Source: Pantoea eucalypti
Lineage (GTDB): Bacteria > Pseudomonadota > Gammaproteobacteria > Enterobacterales > Enterobacteriaceae
Direction: 5' to 3'
NCBI RefSeq assembly: GCF_009646115.1
Contig: NZ_CP045720.1
Location: 2,542,001-2,606,000, forward strand
Length of the DNA stretch: 64,000 nt
Shown: in pieces, positions 37,499 to 47,399 of the stretch
Layout: the number at the start of each line of letters is the position of its first letter
Position numbering within the stretch: the stretch's first letter is position 1
The notes under the pieces: generated by a model
What the model was told of the DNA's origin: nothing
What the model saw: the letters and a program-made list of their open reading frames with translations, nothing else
Database searches by the model: none
Program-made: the position numbers and the translations under genes

Positions 37499-38539
37499 TT
37501 ACCACGACGCCTTGTGAGCCAGCCAGCGTTCCTGAAGCGCACTCAGTTGCTGGGCATTGGTTTTCCAGCGATGCGTAGCCTGCAGCTCACCGCGGGTAAA
37601 CCTGCCCTGATGATACAGCTGCGTCACGCGCTCTGACCCGACCGGGATCAGGTTATCCAGCACACTGATGACTCCCTGGCGCTGATTGCAGACCAGAATC
37701 ATGTCACAACCGGCAGAAAGGGACTGCTGCGCCCGCTCAGAATAGCTTCCCATCACGGCGGCGCCCTCCATCGACAGATCGTCGGAGAAAATCACACCAT
37801 TAAAGCCCAGTTGCTCGCGCAACACGGTTTTCAGCCAGTATGGCGAGCCGCTGGCGGGCAGCGGATCAACGTCGGTGTAGATGACGTGAGCAGGCATGAT
37901 GGCATCCAGCGCCTGCTCGGTGATCAGCTTGCTGAAGATCGCCATGTCATGCTCACGCAGCGTTTTTTCGTCGCGCGGATCCCGTGGCGTCTCTTTATGC
38001 GAATCGGCGCTGACCGCACCATGCCCCGGGAAATGTTTACCTGTGGTCTTCATGCCTGCCTCGTGCATCCCCGCAATAAAGCGGCGGGCAACAGCAAGAG
38101 CAATGGCCGGATTGGCGTGGAAAGAGCGGTCGCCGATGGCAGCGCTGATATGACCAATGTCGAGCACCGGCGCAAAGCTGATATCGATATCCATCGCGAT
38201 CATTTCGGCCGCCATCTGCCAGCCCGCCTGCTGCGCCATCTCACCTGCGGTGTCTGCATCGTGAAGCGCGGCGAAGGATTGCATCGCGGGCAGTTGAGTA
38301 AAGCCGTCACGGAAACGCTGAACGCGACCGCCCTCCTGGTCCACCGCAACCACCAGCCGGGAGTGAGAGGCCGCGCGGATCTGCCGCACCAGCTCTGCCA
38401 GCTGAGCCGGGTCGTGATAATTTCGGGCAAATAAAATTAAGCCGCCGACCAGCGGATGCTTCAGGATGTCGCGCTCTTCGCCATCCAGTTCATAGCCCTC
38501 AACGTCAAGCATCAGCGGGCCGGGTAAATGTGTTCTCAT
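37499..38539 (-). CDS. nagZ: Beta-N-acetylhexosaminidase NagZ
   Basis: Cytosolic GH3 enzyme that removes N-acetylglucosamine from anhydro-muropeptides during cell-wall recycling; its product signals AmpC induction through AmpR in species that have it. Motifs: [11 protein letters not shown] near residue 70, KHFPGHG..DSH (catalytic Asp-His pair) and FSDDLSM with the nucleophile Asp. 346 residues; the first eight codons before [10 protein letters not shown] are variable in the family. Confidence 0.96.
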   Translation of the reverse strand: MRTHLPGPLMLDVEGYELDGEERDILKHPLVGGLILFARNYHDPAQLAELVRQIRAASHSRLVVAVDQEGGRVQRFRDGFTQLPAMQSFAALHDADTAGEMAQQAGWQMAAEMIAMDIDISFAPVLDIGHISAAIGDRSFHANPAIALAVARRFIAGMHEAGMKTTGKHFPGHGAVSADSHKETPRDPRDEKTLREHDMAIFSKLITEQALDAIMPAHVIYTDVDPLPASGSPYWLKTVLREQLGFNGVIFSDDLSMEGAAVMGSYSERAQQSLSAGCDMILVCNQRQGVISVLDNLIPVGSERVTQLYHQGRFTRGELQATHRWKTNAQQLSALQERWLAHKASW

Positions 38540-38578
38540 AACCTGAATCCTGTGGCGTTATGCAGCTGCATAACGCGA

Positions 38579-39391
38579 TTAAATCTGTTCCCAGCTCTGT
38601 CGGGCCAGCTGGTGTAATGTTTCGTTTTCACTCTGACTGGCACGCAGCTGATACCAGCTGGCCATCAGCAAGCGCAGCCAGGGTTGCCAGCGTCTGACCT
38701 GCTGCACCAGCGCGGGAAGCGGCAGCTGCATCGCCGCTGCATACTCTGCCAGCCATTCGGCATCGTGCTGCGGATCGCTGGCACAGACGGCCGCCAGTTC
38801 CAGCGCCACGTCGCCATCGGCGGCATATTCCCAGTCAATCAGACGCAGGCCTTCGGGACCTTGTATGACATTACCGGCATGCAGATCCATGTGCAGCGGT
38901 GCCAGCCTCAGCGGCCGGGGCTCACCCTGCTGCGTCAGGCGCCTGAGCGCTCGCAGCCAGCGATGATGCCGCTGAGGTGTAAGCTGCCAGTAATCCCACA
39001 GTAGCGATAACATCGACAGTTGATAGCCGGTCAGCGGCTGCTGGTGCAGTTGCTTCAGAAGGGCCACGATCTGCGGACGTTGCTCGCCGAAGCGTTGTGC
39101 ATCCAGCGCCTCGCCCGCGCACCAGGTCAGGATAATTCCCTGACGATGTGACGCTACGGGCTGCGGCGCCAGCCCCGTGGTTCTCAACTTTCGTAACAGT
39201 CGGAATTCTCGCTGCCGGTCCACAAAGGGAATAGCCGGTTGCGGTGTCGCCCGAACGATAAAGGTGCCGGACGGGCTGACAATCTTCTGGCTGTGTCCGG
39301 TCAGACCGGCCAGCGGCATAATCAATGCTTTGTCTGGTTCGCCCGTGACCTGTTCAATGATCCGCTGGAATGCCGGATTAATTCTGAGCAA
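38579..39391 (-). CDS. thiK: Thiamine kinase ThiK
   Basis: Phosphorylates salvaged thiamine. The APH-kinase-like motifs HMDLHAGN (Brenner motif with catalytic Asp) and LIDWEYA (metal binding) are present, and the PRPLRLAPLHMD stretch is characteristic. The frame starts with a TTG at 39391 that overlaps the lpoB end by 14 bases; I see no better start, so the N-terminus is uncertain. 270 residues, close to the E. coli 274. Confidence 0.88.
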   Translation of the reverse strand: MLRINPAFQRIIEQVTGEPDKALIMPLAGLTGHSQKIVSPSGTFIVRATPQPAIPFVDRQREFRLLRKLRTTGLAPQPVASHRQGIILTWCAGEALDAQRFGEQRPQIVALLKQLHQQPLTGYQLSMLSLLWDYWQLTPQRHHRWLRALRRLTQQGEPRPLRLAPLHMDLHAGNVIQGPEGLRLIDWEYAADGDVALELAAVCASDPQHDAEWLAEYAAAMQLPLPALVQQVRRWQPWLRLLMASWYQLRASQSENETLHQLARQSWEQI

Positions 39392-39974
39392 TGCCGTTGC
39401 CGGACCAGATGATCTCGCCGGTCTGAACCAGCATCAGCTGCATCTGCAGGGTCGGTGTTTTAACATCGCCACGCGCGTTACTGTAGAGCACATACTGTGC
39501 GTTGAGGTTACGCGCCAGGCCAATGGCTTTACTGCGCGAGTTCAGGCTGTCATCCGGCGATAATCCCAGCGTCTGCTTGGCCTGTGCCAGTTGATCTGCA
39601 GAGACGAGGGTGAATTTACCGTTATTATTCAGCGCATTCTGGATTGCTGCCGTGGCTTTGTCGCTTTGCAGCGAGCCATTGGTGCTGTTTTTGATCCGAT
39701 CGACCAGCAGCACGCTGCCAGGCTCGGCGCTGGCGGCCTGTAACATCTGCGCCACCAGCGGCTGAACGGTGGCATCCCAGTTGATAGTCACCAGTTTTGG
39801 CGGCTGCGGCACAGGCTGCGGTTGCGGTACCGGTTCAGGTTGCGGAACGGGCTGGGTTGGCTCAGCGGGCTGGGTCGGTTCAACCGGTGCAGGCTGCTGC
39901 TGCTGTTTCACAACACAGCCGGTCAGAATGAGCGCCATCAGAAGCGTTCCGGTACGATTAAAACTGCGTATCAC
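39378..39974 (-). CDS. lpoB: Penicillin-binding protein activator LpoB
   Basis: Outer-membrane lipoprotein that reaches through the periplasm to activate PBP1b. Signal peptide with lipobox ALILTGC (Cys about 20), then a long Pro/Gln/Glu-rich disordered linker (about 25-58, repeated PQP/PTQP units) and a globular C-terminal domain. The start is a GTG at 39974 with AAGGA upstream. 198 residues. Confidence 0.94.
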   Translation of the reverse strand: MIRSFNRTGTLLMALILTGCVVKQQQQPAPVEPTQPAEPTQPVPQPEPVPQPQPVPQPPKLVTINWDATVQPLVAQMLQAASAEPGSVLLVDRIKNSTNGSLQSDKATAAIQNALNNNGKFTLVSADQLAQAKQTLGLSPDDSLNSRSKAIGLARNLNAQYVLYSNARGDVKTPTLQMQLMLVQTGEIIWSGNGIAQN

Positions 39975-39985
39975 GATGAAAATCC

Positions 39986-40354
39986 TTAAAGATAGAGATA
40001 AAGACGAACCTTACTGGCAGTCAGGTTACCCATTTGCGAGGCGGCGACTATGCTGCCCTGCGCCGGAACGGTGACGGTCTGCGCCGGTTCCTGCGGGGTG
40101 ATTTCCAGCCCTTTGTCGTCATACCAGTAATAACGGTAGTGCACAACGACCGGTGTTTCGCGCTGATTATAGAGCACGCTGGTGGCACGTTTGAGTCCAT
40201 CGTTCTCATCCAGCGTCGGCTCATCGGTAATAATCCCTGCCGACAGCACAGAGGACTCCATCACCAGTGACTGTGACGTATTGATCATCGGTTTATCACT
40301 GCTGCAAGCCGTCAGGCAGAGCAGGATCGGCAGGCCAGTCAGCCAGGATCGCAT
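39986..40354 (-). CDS. ycfL: YcfL family lipoprotein
   Basis: A 122-residue lipoprotein with signal peptide and lipobox LCLTAC (Cys about 17). The mature part is a beta-rich DUF1425 domain (YRYYWYDDKGLEI). Function is not known. It lies 11 bases before lpoB and 15 bases after hinT. Confidence 0.9.
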   Translation of the reverse strand: MRSWLTGLPILLCLTACSSDKPMINTSQSLVMESSVLSAGIITDEPTLDENDGLKRATSVLYNQRETPVVVHYRYYWYDDKGLEITPQEPAQTVTVPAQGSIVAASQMGNLTASKVRLYLYL

Positions 40355-40369
40355 AGCACGTTTCCGTTA

Positions 40370-40720
40370 TCAGTTAGAGAGCATCGGACCCAGCGGTTCG
40401 CCGCCCAGCAGATGCATATGAATGTGATAAACCTCCTGACCACCATGTTGATTGCAGTTCACAATCAGACGATAACCATTTTGGTCGATACCTTCCTGGC
40501 GGGCGATTTTCGCCGCGGTGGTAAACATGCGTCCCAGCGCGTGCTCGTGCGCGGCTTCCACCTCGTTGACCGTGGGGATCAGCACATTCGGCACGATTAA
40601 AATATGCGTCGGTGCTTTAGGCGAAATATCACGGAAGGCCGTGACCAGCTCGTCCTGGTAAACCACATCAGCGGGGATTTCGCGGCGGATAATTTTACTA
40701 AAAATAGTTTCTTCAGCCAT
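40370..40720 (-). CDS. hinT: Purine nucleoside phosphoramidase HinT
   Basis: HIT-family hydrolase of 116 residues that cleaves adenosine phosphoramidates and lysyl-AMP. The HIT triad reads [10 protein letters not shown], preceded by the THILIVPN block. First gene of the leftward cluster that includes ycfL and lpoB. Confidence 0.96.
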   Translation of the reverse strand: MAEETIFSKIIRREIPADVVYQDELVTAFRDISPKAPTHILIVPNVLIPTVNEVEAAHEHALGRMFTTAAKIARQEGIDQNGYRLIVNCNQHGGQEVYHIHMHLLGGEPLGPMLSN

Positions 40721-40887
40721 GGTGCAATTCCTTTAGCCTGAGTCGTAATCAATCAGTATGCGGGAGAAATTTGTTTTCTTTCAACCTCAGTACCACTTTT
40801 CTTGCATTGTTCGCGTGCCTTTGCAGCACCCCCTCACTCCCCTGCCTGAAACCCCAGTATGAATACCCATAAAGCAGCCGCCATCAC

Positions 40888-40914
40888 ATAAAAATGAAAC
40901 GCTGTTTTATAAAT
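40888..40914. promoter_or_regulatory. KdgR-like operator upstream of rhiT
   Basis: A near-perfect dyad, ATGAAAC-GCT-GTTTTAT (40894-40910), extended by ATAAA/TTTAT-like flanks, matches the GAAAC..GTTTC-type sites bound by KdgR in pectin-degrading enterobacteria. It lies about 170 bases upstream of the rhiT-like start. The rest of the 360-base gap (40721-41079) holds no gene that I can support. Confidence 0.55.
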
Positions 40915-41079
40915 TAGAATTATGCCCCCCTTTTCTTTGCCTGATTGCCACTTCAACGCTTTTGGTTGCCAGATTGCGAAGGTTTAACCGCCGCGTCAGC
41001 TCTACTTTGCTAATCAGTCCGGGGGAGATGTCTGGCGTCACCCGGTCAAATTGCCCCATAACATTAAGGAGCCTCACAC

Positions 41080-42678
41080 ATGCGCTCACGTAAAATTGGT
41101 CCTGGCCACTATCTGGCCTATGGATCTGGCGATTTTCTCGGAGCAGGCACAACGGCGCTGACTGCCGCCTGGTTACTCTATTTTTACACGACCTTTTGTG
41201 GATTAACCCCCATTCAGGCCACGCTGATTTTCGCCGCCGCTCGCGTGCTGGACGCCGTGGTCAGCCCGCTGATGGGCTTCCTTACCGACAACTTCGGTTC
41301 AACCTGGCTGGGCAAACGTTTTGGCCGCCGGAAATTCTTTATCCTGCTCGGCATACCCTGTGTCTTCAGTTATAGCCTGATGTGGGTTAGCGACATGAGT
41401 TTCTGGTGGTATCTCTGCACTTACCTGCTGTTTGATATCGTCTACACCATGATTCTGGTGCCTTATGAAACGCTGGTGCCGGAAATGACCGACGACTTTA
41501 AACAGAAGACCCGCTTTTCCGGGGCGCGAATTGGTCTGGCACAATTATCAGCGATACTGGCCGCATTCTTACCCGGTATTTTGCTGAGCATGCTGGGCAA
41601 AGAAAATCCCCTCTCCTTTTTCTATGCCAGCCTGGTGTTCTCAGTAATTTGCGCGCTGGTACTGACGCTGGTGTGGTGCTTTACCTGGGAACGTCACCCC
41701 GATGACTTTTCTGCCGAATCACGCCGTGCGGAGCAGGAAAAGCAGCAGCTGACGCTGATGCAGAGTCTTAAACGGCTCTATGTCGAACTGGCCTCAACCT
41801 TACGTATCCGTATCTTCCGGCAACACCTTGGCATGTATCTCGGCGGCTATATTGCTCAGGATGTGTTTAACGCCGTCTTTACATGGTACGTGGTGTTTGT
41901 GCTGATGCAGAGTGCACAGGTTGCCTCCAGCCTGATGGGCACAATGGCAGTCTTGCAGTTTATTGCTGTGATGGTGATGATCCCGCTCTGTATCCGTATG
42001 GGACCGGCCCCTGCCTATCGTCTGGTCGCCATACTCTTTGGCCTCGCCGCGCTCTCCTATGCCGGTCTTTGGTATACCGGAATGAACGACAACATGTCTC
42101 TGCTGCTGGTGATCTCTGCCGTCGCAGGCCTGGGGCGTGGCGGCATCAACTATGTGCCGTGGAACACCTACACCTATATCGCCGATGTGGATGAGGTGAT
42201 CACCGGTCAGCGCCGTGAAGGGATATTTGCCGGCATCATGACCCTGACGCGTAAAGCGTCCCAGGCGGGTGCCGTCATGCTGGTGGGCATCGTGCTGCAG
42301 CTCTCCGGCTTTGTATCTGGCCAGGCCACGCAGGCGCCGGGCGTCAGCCACACTATTCTGGCGATTCTCAGCATCGGCACGGTGGCCGTGCTGACCTGCG
42401 GCTTTATTGTCTCACTGCGTTTTAAACTGAATTTGCAGACGCACACCGTGCTGCGCCAGGAGACGCTGAAGATGCGCGAGGCAGGCCGTATCGTGCCGGA
42501 AAGTCTCACCCCGGAAGCACGGAGCATTGTCGAAACGCTGGCAGGCATGCCTTACGAGAATCTGTGGGGTAATAACAACATTGGCTTCCTTAATCGCAAC
42601 AAGCCCGCGCCGCAAAAACTTACCGCACATCCCGTATTAACCCCTTCTTTAAACACCACCTTAAAACGACAGGAATAG
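41080..42678 (+). CDS. rhiT: Rhamnogalacturonide transporter (GPH family, RhiT-like)
   Basis: A 532-residue cation symporter of the glycoside-pentoside-hexuronide family with about 12 membrane segments; the GKRFGRRKFFILLG loop (about 70-84) is the family signature. The adjacent unsaturated rhamnogalacturonyl hydrolase and the KdgR-like operator point to uptake of unsaturated rhamnogalacturonides, as with RhiT of Dickeya. Specificity is inferred from context. It replaces fhuE found here in E. coli. Confidence 0.8.
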   Translation: MRSRKIGPGHYLAYGSGDFLGAGTTALTAAWLLYFYTTFCGLTPIQATLIFAAARVLDAVVSPLMGFLTDNFGSTWLGKRFGRRKFFILLGIPCVFSYSLMWVSDMSFWWYLCTYLLFDIVYTMILVPYETLVPEMTDDFKQKTRFSGARIGLAQLSAILAAFLPGILLSMLGKENPLSFFYASLVFSVICALVLTLVWCFTWERHPDDFSAESRRAEQEKQQLTLMQSLKRLYVELASTLRIRIFRQHLGMYLGGYIAQDVFNAVFTWYVVFVLMQSAQVASSLMGTMAVLQFIAVMVMIPLCIRMGPAPAYRLVAILFGLAALSYAGLWYTGMNDNMSLLLVISAVAGLGRGGINYVPWNTYTYIADVDEVITGQRREGIFAGIMTLTRKASQAGAVMLVGIVLQLSGFVSGQATQAPGVSHTILAILSIGTVAVLTCGFIVSLRFKLNLQTHTVLRQETLKMREAGRIVPESLTPEARSIVETLAGMPYENLWGNNNIGFLNRNKPAPQKLTAHPVLTPSLNTTLKRQE

Positions 42679-42681
42679 ACC

Positions 42682-43821
42682 ATGACTGTATTTCCCGTTA
42701 AACACAGCAACTTATTGTGCCAGCCTGAGTATCTGCTGCCACGCAGCGAACTGGTTCAGCTGATTCAGAAACTGACTCAGAATCTGGTCAATATCACGGA
42801 TGAAACAGGCGAATTTTTATTACGGCTGGACGATGGCCGGGTGATTGATACTAAAGGCTGGGCGGGTTGGGAATGGACACACGGCATCGGCCTGTACGGC
42901 ATGCTGCACTACTATCAGCAGACCGGTGACGCGCAGACGCTGGCCATCATTGACAGATGGTTTACGCAGCGTCTGGCGGAAGGCACGCCGACCAAAAACG
43001 TGAATACCGTGTGCCCCTTTCTGACGCTGGCTTATCGTTATGAAGAGACCAGAAACCTGGCCTGGGTGCCGGTGCTGGAGCGCTGGGCAGAATGGGTCAT
43101 GTATGAAATGCCGCGTACTGAACAGGGCGGCTTGCAGCATATTGTCTATAACAATGAGAACACCCAGCAGCTCTGGGACGATACGCTGATGATGAGCGTA
43201 ATGGCGCTGGCTAAAATTGGTCAGTTGCTGAAGCGCGATGAGTGGGTTGAAGAAGCGAGCTATCAGTTTCTGCTGCATACCCAGTATCTGATGGATCGCG
43301 AAACCGGCTTATGGTTTCACGGCTGGAACTTTGATGGCCGCCATAACTTCGCCAATGCGCGCTGGGCGCGCGGCAACAGCTGGGTGACGATTGTCATTCC
43401 CGACTTCCTGGAGATGATGAACTGGCCTGAACATCACGCGACCCGTCGCTTTCTGCAGCAGGTGCTGGAGAGCCAGGTCAACGCGTTGAAGGCCTGTCAG
43501 CACAGCAGCGGATTGTGGCACACCCTGCTCGATGATCCGCACAGCTATCCGGAAGCGTCTGCCACCGCCGGGTTTGCCTATGGCATCCTGAAAGCGGTGC
43601 GCAAGCGTTATCTGCCCGCTGCGTATCGAGAGGTGGCAGAAAAAGCGCTGCACGGAGTAATTGCCAATATTGATGAAGATGGCGAGCTGAAGCAGGTCTC
43701 TTTTGGTACTGCAATGGGCAGTGACCTGGACTACTACCGCACGGTTCCCCTGACCTCCATGCCGTACGGTCAGGCGATGGCCCTGCTCTGTCTGACTGAG
43801 TATCTGCGTGTTTACCTCTGA
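42682..43821 (+). CDS. rhiN: Unsaturated rhamnogalacturonyl hydrolase (GH105, RhiN-like)
   Basis: A 379-residue GH105 enzyme that should cleave the unsaturated galacturonyl end from imported rhamnogalacturonide oligomers. Landmark segments: GWAGWEWTHGIGLYG (about 56-70), DDTLMMSV with the conserved catalytic-type Asp, GWNFDGRHNFANARWARGNSW and GSDLDYYRTVPLTSMPYGQ. No signal peptide, so it acts in the cytosol after RhiT uptake. Four bases separate it from rhiT. Confidence 0.88.
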   Translation: MTVFPVKHSNLLCQPEYLLPRSELVQLIQKLTQNLVNITDETGEFLLRLDDGRVIDTKGWAGWEWTHGIGLYGMLHYYQQTGDAQTLAIIDRWFTQRLAEGTPTKNVNTVCPFLTLAYRYEETRNLAWVPVLERWAEWVMYEMPRTEQGGLQHIVYNNENTQQLWDDTLMMSVMALAKIGQLLKRDEWVEEASYQFLLHTQYLMDRETGLWFHGWNFDGRHNFANARWARGNSWVTIVIPDFLEMMNWPEHHATRRFLQQVLESQVNALKACQHSSGLWHTLLDDPHSYPEASATAGFAYGILKAVRKRYLPAAYREVAEKALHGVIANIDEDGELKQVSFGTAMGSDLDYYRTVPLTSMPYGQAMALLCLTEYLRVYL

Positions 43822-43833
43822 GTCCTGGCCAAA

Positions 43834-43860
43834 AAAAAGCCCCGCTTAGCGGGGCTTTTT
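43834..43860. terminator. Bidirectional terminator between rhiN and ptsG
   Basis: AAAAAGCCCCGC and GCGGGGCTTTTT form a 12-base-pair stem with a three-base loop between convergent genes. Confidence 0.88.
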
Positions 43861-43873
43861 CATCTCTTAATGA

Positions 43874-45310
43874 TTACATGCTGCGGATGTAATCATCCAT
43901 ATCGGTTTTCAGGTTATCGGATTTGGTTCCGAAAATTGCCTGTACACCGGAACCCGCAACCACCACGCCACGAGCGCCGAGGTTTTTCAGCTCAGACTGA
44001 TCCACTTTCGCTACATCAGCAACGCTGACACGTAAACGGGTGATACAGGCATCCAGGTTGGTGATGTTCTCTTTACCACCAAACGCAGCTACCAGTTTGC
44101 CCGCCATCTCCGTTCCGGTCGCGGTAGACTGCTCGCTGCTGCTGCTCTCTTCACGGCCAGGCGTTTTCAGATCCAGTTTCGCAATCAGGACGCGGAATAC
44201 GGTGTAGTAAACCAGGCCGTAGATGATGCCGATAATCGGGAACAACCAGATTTTGCTGCTGTTGCCGCTCAGCACGATGAAGTCGATCAGACCGTGTGAG
44301 AAGCTGGTGCCATCACGCATTCCGAGCAGGATACAGATTGGGAAGGCCAGACCTGCCAGCAGCGCATGGATCACATACAGAATCGGCGCCACGAACATGA
44401 ATGAGAATTCAATCGGTTCGGTGATACCGGTCAGGAATGAGGTCAGCGCAGCAGAGATCATGATGCCGCCAACTTTGGCACGGTTTTCAGGTTTCGCTGA
44501 ATGCCAGATAGCAATCGCGGCTGCTGGCAGACCGTACATTTTGAACAGGAAGCCACCTGAGAGTTTACCTGCGGTCGGGTCACCTGCCATGTAACGTGGG
44601 ATGTCGCCGTGGAATACCTGACCTGCCGCATTGGTATATTCACCAATCTGCATCTGGAAAGGTACGTTCCAGATGTGATGCAGACCAAATGGCACCAGCG
44701 CGCGCTCAACAACGCCGTAGATACCAAAGGCAACAACCGGGTTCTGATAGGCCGCCCACTGTGAGAACTCCTGAATCGCAGCACCGACGGGTGGCCAGAT
44801 AAAGGAGAGCAGCACACCCAGCACAATCGCCGCCAGGCCAGAGATAATCGGCACAAAGCGTTTACCGGCAAAGAAGCCCAGATATTCTGGCAGCTTGATG
44901 CGGTAGAAGCGGTTGAACATGTAAGCGGCGATGGAACCGGCGATGATACCGCCCAGCACCCCGGTATCGGCGAGGTGTTTCGCCTCGATCTCTGCCGCTG
45001 GCAGATGCAGCACCAGCGGTGCAACGACCGCCATGGTTTTCACCATGATGCCATACGCGACAACGGCGGCCAGTGCCGAAACGCCGTCGTTGTTAGTAAA
45101 GCCCAGCGCCACGCCGATAGCAAAAATCAGTGGCATGTTGGCGAACACCGATCCACCCGCTTCTGCCATTACATGGGAAACCACTGCTGGTAACCAGCTG
45201 AAATTGGCTGAACCGACCCCTAACAAAATACCGGCAATCGGCAGAACCGATACCGGCAGCATCAGCGATTTACCGACCTTTTGAAGGTTGGCAAAAGCAT
45301 TTTTGAACAT
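43874..45310 (-). CDS. ptsG: PTS glucose-specific EIICB component
   Basis: Glucose permease and phosphotransferase, 478 residues. The IIC domain (1 to about 390) has multiple membrane segments and the [12 protein letters not shown] signature; the IIB domain carries the phosphorylated Cys in [12 protein letters not shown] (about 422). It works with EIIA(Glc). The 5' region keeps the sequence targeted by the SgrS small RNA. Confidence 0.97.
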   Translation of the reverse strand: MFKNAFANLQKVGKSLMLPVSVLPIAGILLGVGSANFSWLPAVVSHVMAEAGGSVFANMPLIFAIGVALGFTNNDGVSALAAVVAYGIMVKTMAVVAPLVLHLPAAEIEAKHLADTGVLGGIIAGSIAAYMFNRFYRIKLPEYLGFFAGKRFVPIISGLAAIVLGVLLSFIWPPVGAAIQEFSQWAAYQNPVVAFGIYGVVERALVPFGLHHIWNVPFQMQIGEYTNAAGQVFHGDIPRYMAGDPTAGKLSGGFLFKMYGLPAAAIAIWHSAKPENRAKVGGIMISAALTSFLTGITEPIEFSFMFVAPILYVIHALLAGLAFPICILLGMRDGTSFSHGLIDFIVLSGNSSKIWLFPIIGIIYGLVYYTVFRVLIAKLDLKTPGREESSSSEQSTATGTEMAGKLVAAFGGKENITNLDACITRLRVSVADVAKVDQSELKNLGARGVVVAGSGVQAIFGTKSDNLKTDMDDYIRSM

Positions 45311-45314
45311 AGCG

Positions 45315-45334
45315 TGAAGCTCCTGAGTATGAGT
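45315..45334 (-). promoter_or_regulatory. SgrS-type pairing site over ptsG ribosome-binding site
   Basis: Just upstream of the ptsG ATG the minus strand reads CATACTCAGGAGC, the same core that SgrS pairs with in E. coli ptsG; it includes the AGGAG ribosome-binding site. This suggests conserved small-RNA repression and decay under glucose-phosphate stress. Confidence 0.6.
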
Positions 45335-45521
45335 GCATATTTGCGCAGAGCGCGTGGCAAAGAGGGAGGGTTCTTTGCCGGGCTGGCGGTGACCGCCTTT
45401 TGATTTATTACGAAGGGTAAAATAAATCCCGAATTGTTACTTTGACGGCTATCACGTTTCAACAAACAGAGCCGCGCACTTTACGAAATTTCTGACTGAT
45501 CCGCACGAGTAATCGACGATA

Positions 45522-45553
45522 AAAAGCTGACCCTGGCTGAATAGACAGGGTCA
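45522..45553 (-). terminator. Terminator after the tatD-family gene
   Basis: TGACCCTG / CAGGGTCA stem with a ten-base loop, followed on the minus strand by GCTTTTTATC, about 47 bases past the stop of the hydrolase gene. Confidence 0.75.
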
Positions 45554-45599
45554 TATAAGCAGGTTGCAGATTAATTACAGAGAGTGAAATAAAAGACGG

Positions 45600-46391
45600 T
45601 TAGCCGCCCAGCTTACTCATGGGGATATGAAACAGCGTTGAAAAGTTTTGAGTGGTGGCAGCGGCCAGCGTTTCCATATCCACGCCTTTTAATACGGCCA
45701 GATATTCGGCAACATCGCGCGTATAAGCGGGCTGATTCTCTTTACCGCGATACGGCACGGGTGCCAGATAAGGTGAATCCGTTTCCACCAGCATCCTGTC
45801 CAGCGGCACATAACGCGCAGCTTCGCGTAACTGTTCAGCATTGCGGAAGGTGACAATACCGGAAAATGAGATGTAAAAGCCCATATCCAGCAGCTTTGCG
45901 GCGGTGGGCTGATCCTCGGTGAAGCAATGCAGCACGCCGCCACAACGCTCGACCTGCTCTTCACGCAAAATCGCCAGCGTATCTTCGCGTGCATCCCGGG
46001 TATGAACAATAATCGGTTTATTCAGCGCGATGCCGGTACGGATATGTTCCCGGAATGAGCGCTGCTGCTGATCTTTGGTCTCTGGCTGATAGTGATAATC
46101 CAGCCCGGTTTCACCCAGTGCCACGACCTGAGGATCGGCAGAGAGCCGGCGAAACTCCTCAACGTCATAGGCCTCTTCCTGATTCAGCGGATGCACGCCG
46201 CAGGAGAGGGCAATGTTTTTTCGATCGCCAACCAGACTTTTCAGGGTGTGAAAACCCGGCAGCGTGGTGGCAATAGCCAGCATAAATTTCACGTCACGCG
46301 CTGCTGCTTTAGCGATCACATCATCAAGGTCACGGTGGTTCTTTTCATAATCCAGGCCATCAAGATGGCAATGGGAATCAACAATAAACAT
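45600..46391 (-). CDS. ycfH: TatD-family metal-dependent hydrolase YcfH
   Basis: A 263-residue TIM-barrel hydrolase with metal ligands in DSHCHLDGLDY, GETGLDYHY, IVHTRDA, HCFTED and ETDSPYLAP. TatD-type proteins are DNases or D-aminoacyl-tRNA-like hydrolases; the physiological substrate of YcfH is uncertain. Last gene of the fab-to-holB cluster, 18 bases after holB. Confidence 0.93.
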   Translation of the reverse strand: MFIVDSHCHLDGLDYEKNHRDLDDVIAKAAARDVKFMLAIATTLPGFHTLKSLVGDRKNIALSCGVHPLNQEEAYDVEEFRRLSADPQVVALGETGLDYHYQPETKDQQQRSFREHIRTGIALNKPIIVHTRDAREDTLAILREEQVERCGGVLHCFTEDQPTAAKLLDMGFYISFSGIVTFRNAEQLREAARYVPLDRMLVETDSPYLAPVPYRGKENQPAYTRDVAEYLAVLKGVDMETLAAATTQNFSTLFHIPMSKLGG

Positions 46392-46409
46392 AATTACTCT
46401 CAGGTAGGT

Positions 46410-47399
46410 TTAGCCGACCAGCGCGGGCTTCTGTAGGTCCGCCCAGCTCAGGAGCTGATCGGTCAGCAATAATTCGCGATTGACTGACGCCACATGCAGT
46501 AACTGCTCACGACAGCGCATCCATGCCTGGGTGCTGCTGTTGAGCGCACTGGCGGAAAAGTAACCGGCCAGGAGCTGCACCACATCCTGTCGATCAATAT
46601 TACTCAGCCATTGTCCCGCATTTTGCTGCCATTTCATGGCATCCAGCAATAACGAGAGCAGCCAGCCGATACGTGCGGCCGCGTCGTCCGCGTTCAGTGC
46701 AGGCAGCAGTTGCAGGATGTCCTGCTGTAACGCAGCGGGCAGCGCGTCACAAAGCTTCTGACGGGCTTGCCACGGTCCGGTTTCCAGCAGGCTCAGTGCC
46801 GCTCCGGGTGCGCCCGCGCCCAGGCGCAACGCTGCCAGCAGCATCTGTTCATCGTGGGAGGATTGCTTCTTCAGCCAGAGCAGACTTTGTCCTTCGTCCG
46901 GCGGTGTCAGATGAAGCGTCATGCAGCGGCTGCGCAGCGTGGCCAAAAGGCGTGAGGGGTCACGGCTGCTGAGGAAGAACCAGCTGTTGGCAGGCGGCTC
47001 TTCAAGGGTTTTCAGCAGTGCGTTAGCTGCGGCTTCCGAAAGCTGCGCAGCATCTGGCAGCCAGACCACTTTCGCGCCGCCCTGCTGACCAAAGTGATAC
47101 ATCTTTTCCGTCACCTGACGCACCGCATCAATGCCCAGGGTACTTTTGCCCTTCTCTGCCTCAAGTCGATACCAGTCAGGATGGGTGTTGGCCTGCATCA
47201 GCTGACAACCGTGGCACTCTCCGCAACTTTTCAGACCATCCCGCTGCTGGCACATCAGCCAGCGGCTCATTCCCCAGACCAGTGCCTCATCGCCCATGCC
47301 CGCCATCGCCTGGATCATCAGCGCATGGTGCGCGCGATTTTCCTGGTGCTGACTGATCACCTGACGGTAAGGCTGATTCAGCCACGGATACCAGTTCAT
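46410..47399 (-). CDS. holB: DNA polymerase III delta' subunit
   Basis: Clamp-loader subunit of 329 residues. It shows the zinc-binding cysteines (CQQRDGLKSCGECHGC) and the conserved LLKTLEEPP and SRDPSRLLATLRSRC regions, while lacking a functional Walker A, as expected for delta'. The ATG at 47399 overlaps the tmk stop (TGATG); a GTG one codon earlier is less likely. Confidence 0.95.
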   Translation of the reverse strand: MNWYPWLNQPYRQVISQHQENRAHHALMIQAMAGMGDEALVWGMSRWLMCQQRDGLKSCGECHGCQLMQANTHPDWYRLEAEKGKSTLGIDAVRQVTEKMYHFGQQGGAKVVWLPDAAQLSEAAANALLKTLEEPPANSWFFLSSRDPSRLLATLRSRCMTLHLTPPDEGQSLLWLKKQSSHDEQMLLAALRLGAGAPGAALSLLETGPWQARQKLCDALPAALQQDILQLLPALNADDAAARIGWLLSLLLDAMKWQQNAGQWLSNIDRQDVVQLLAGYFSASALNSSTQAWMRCREQLLHVASVNRELLLTDQLLSWADLQKPALVG

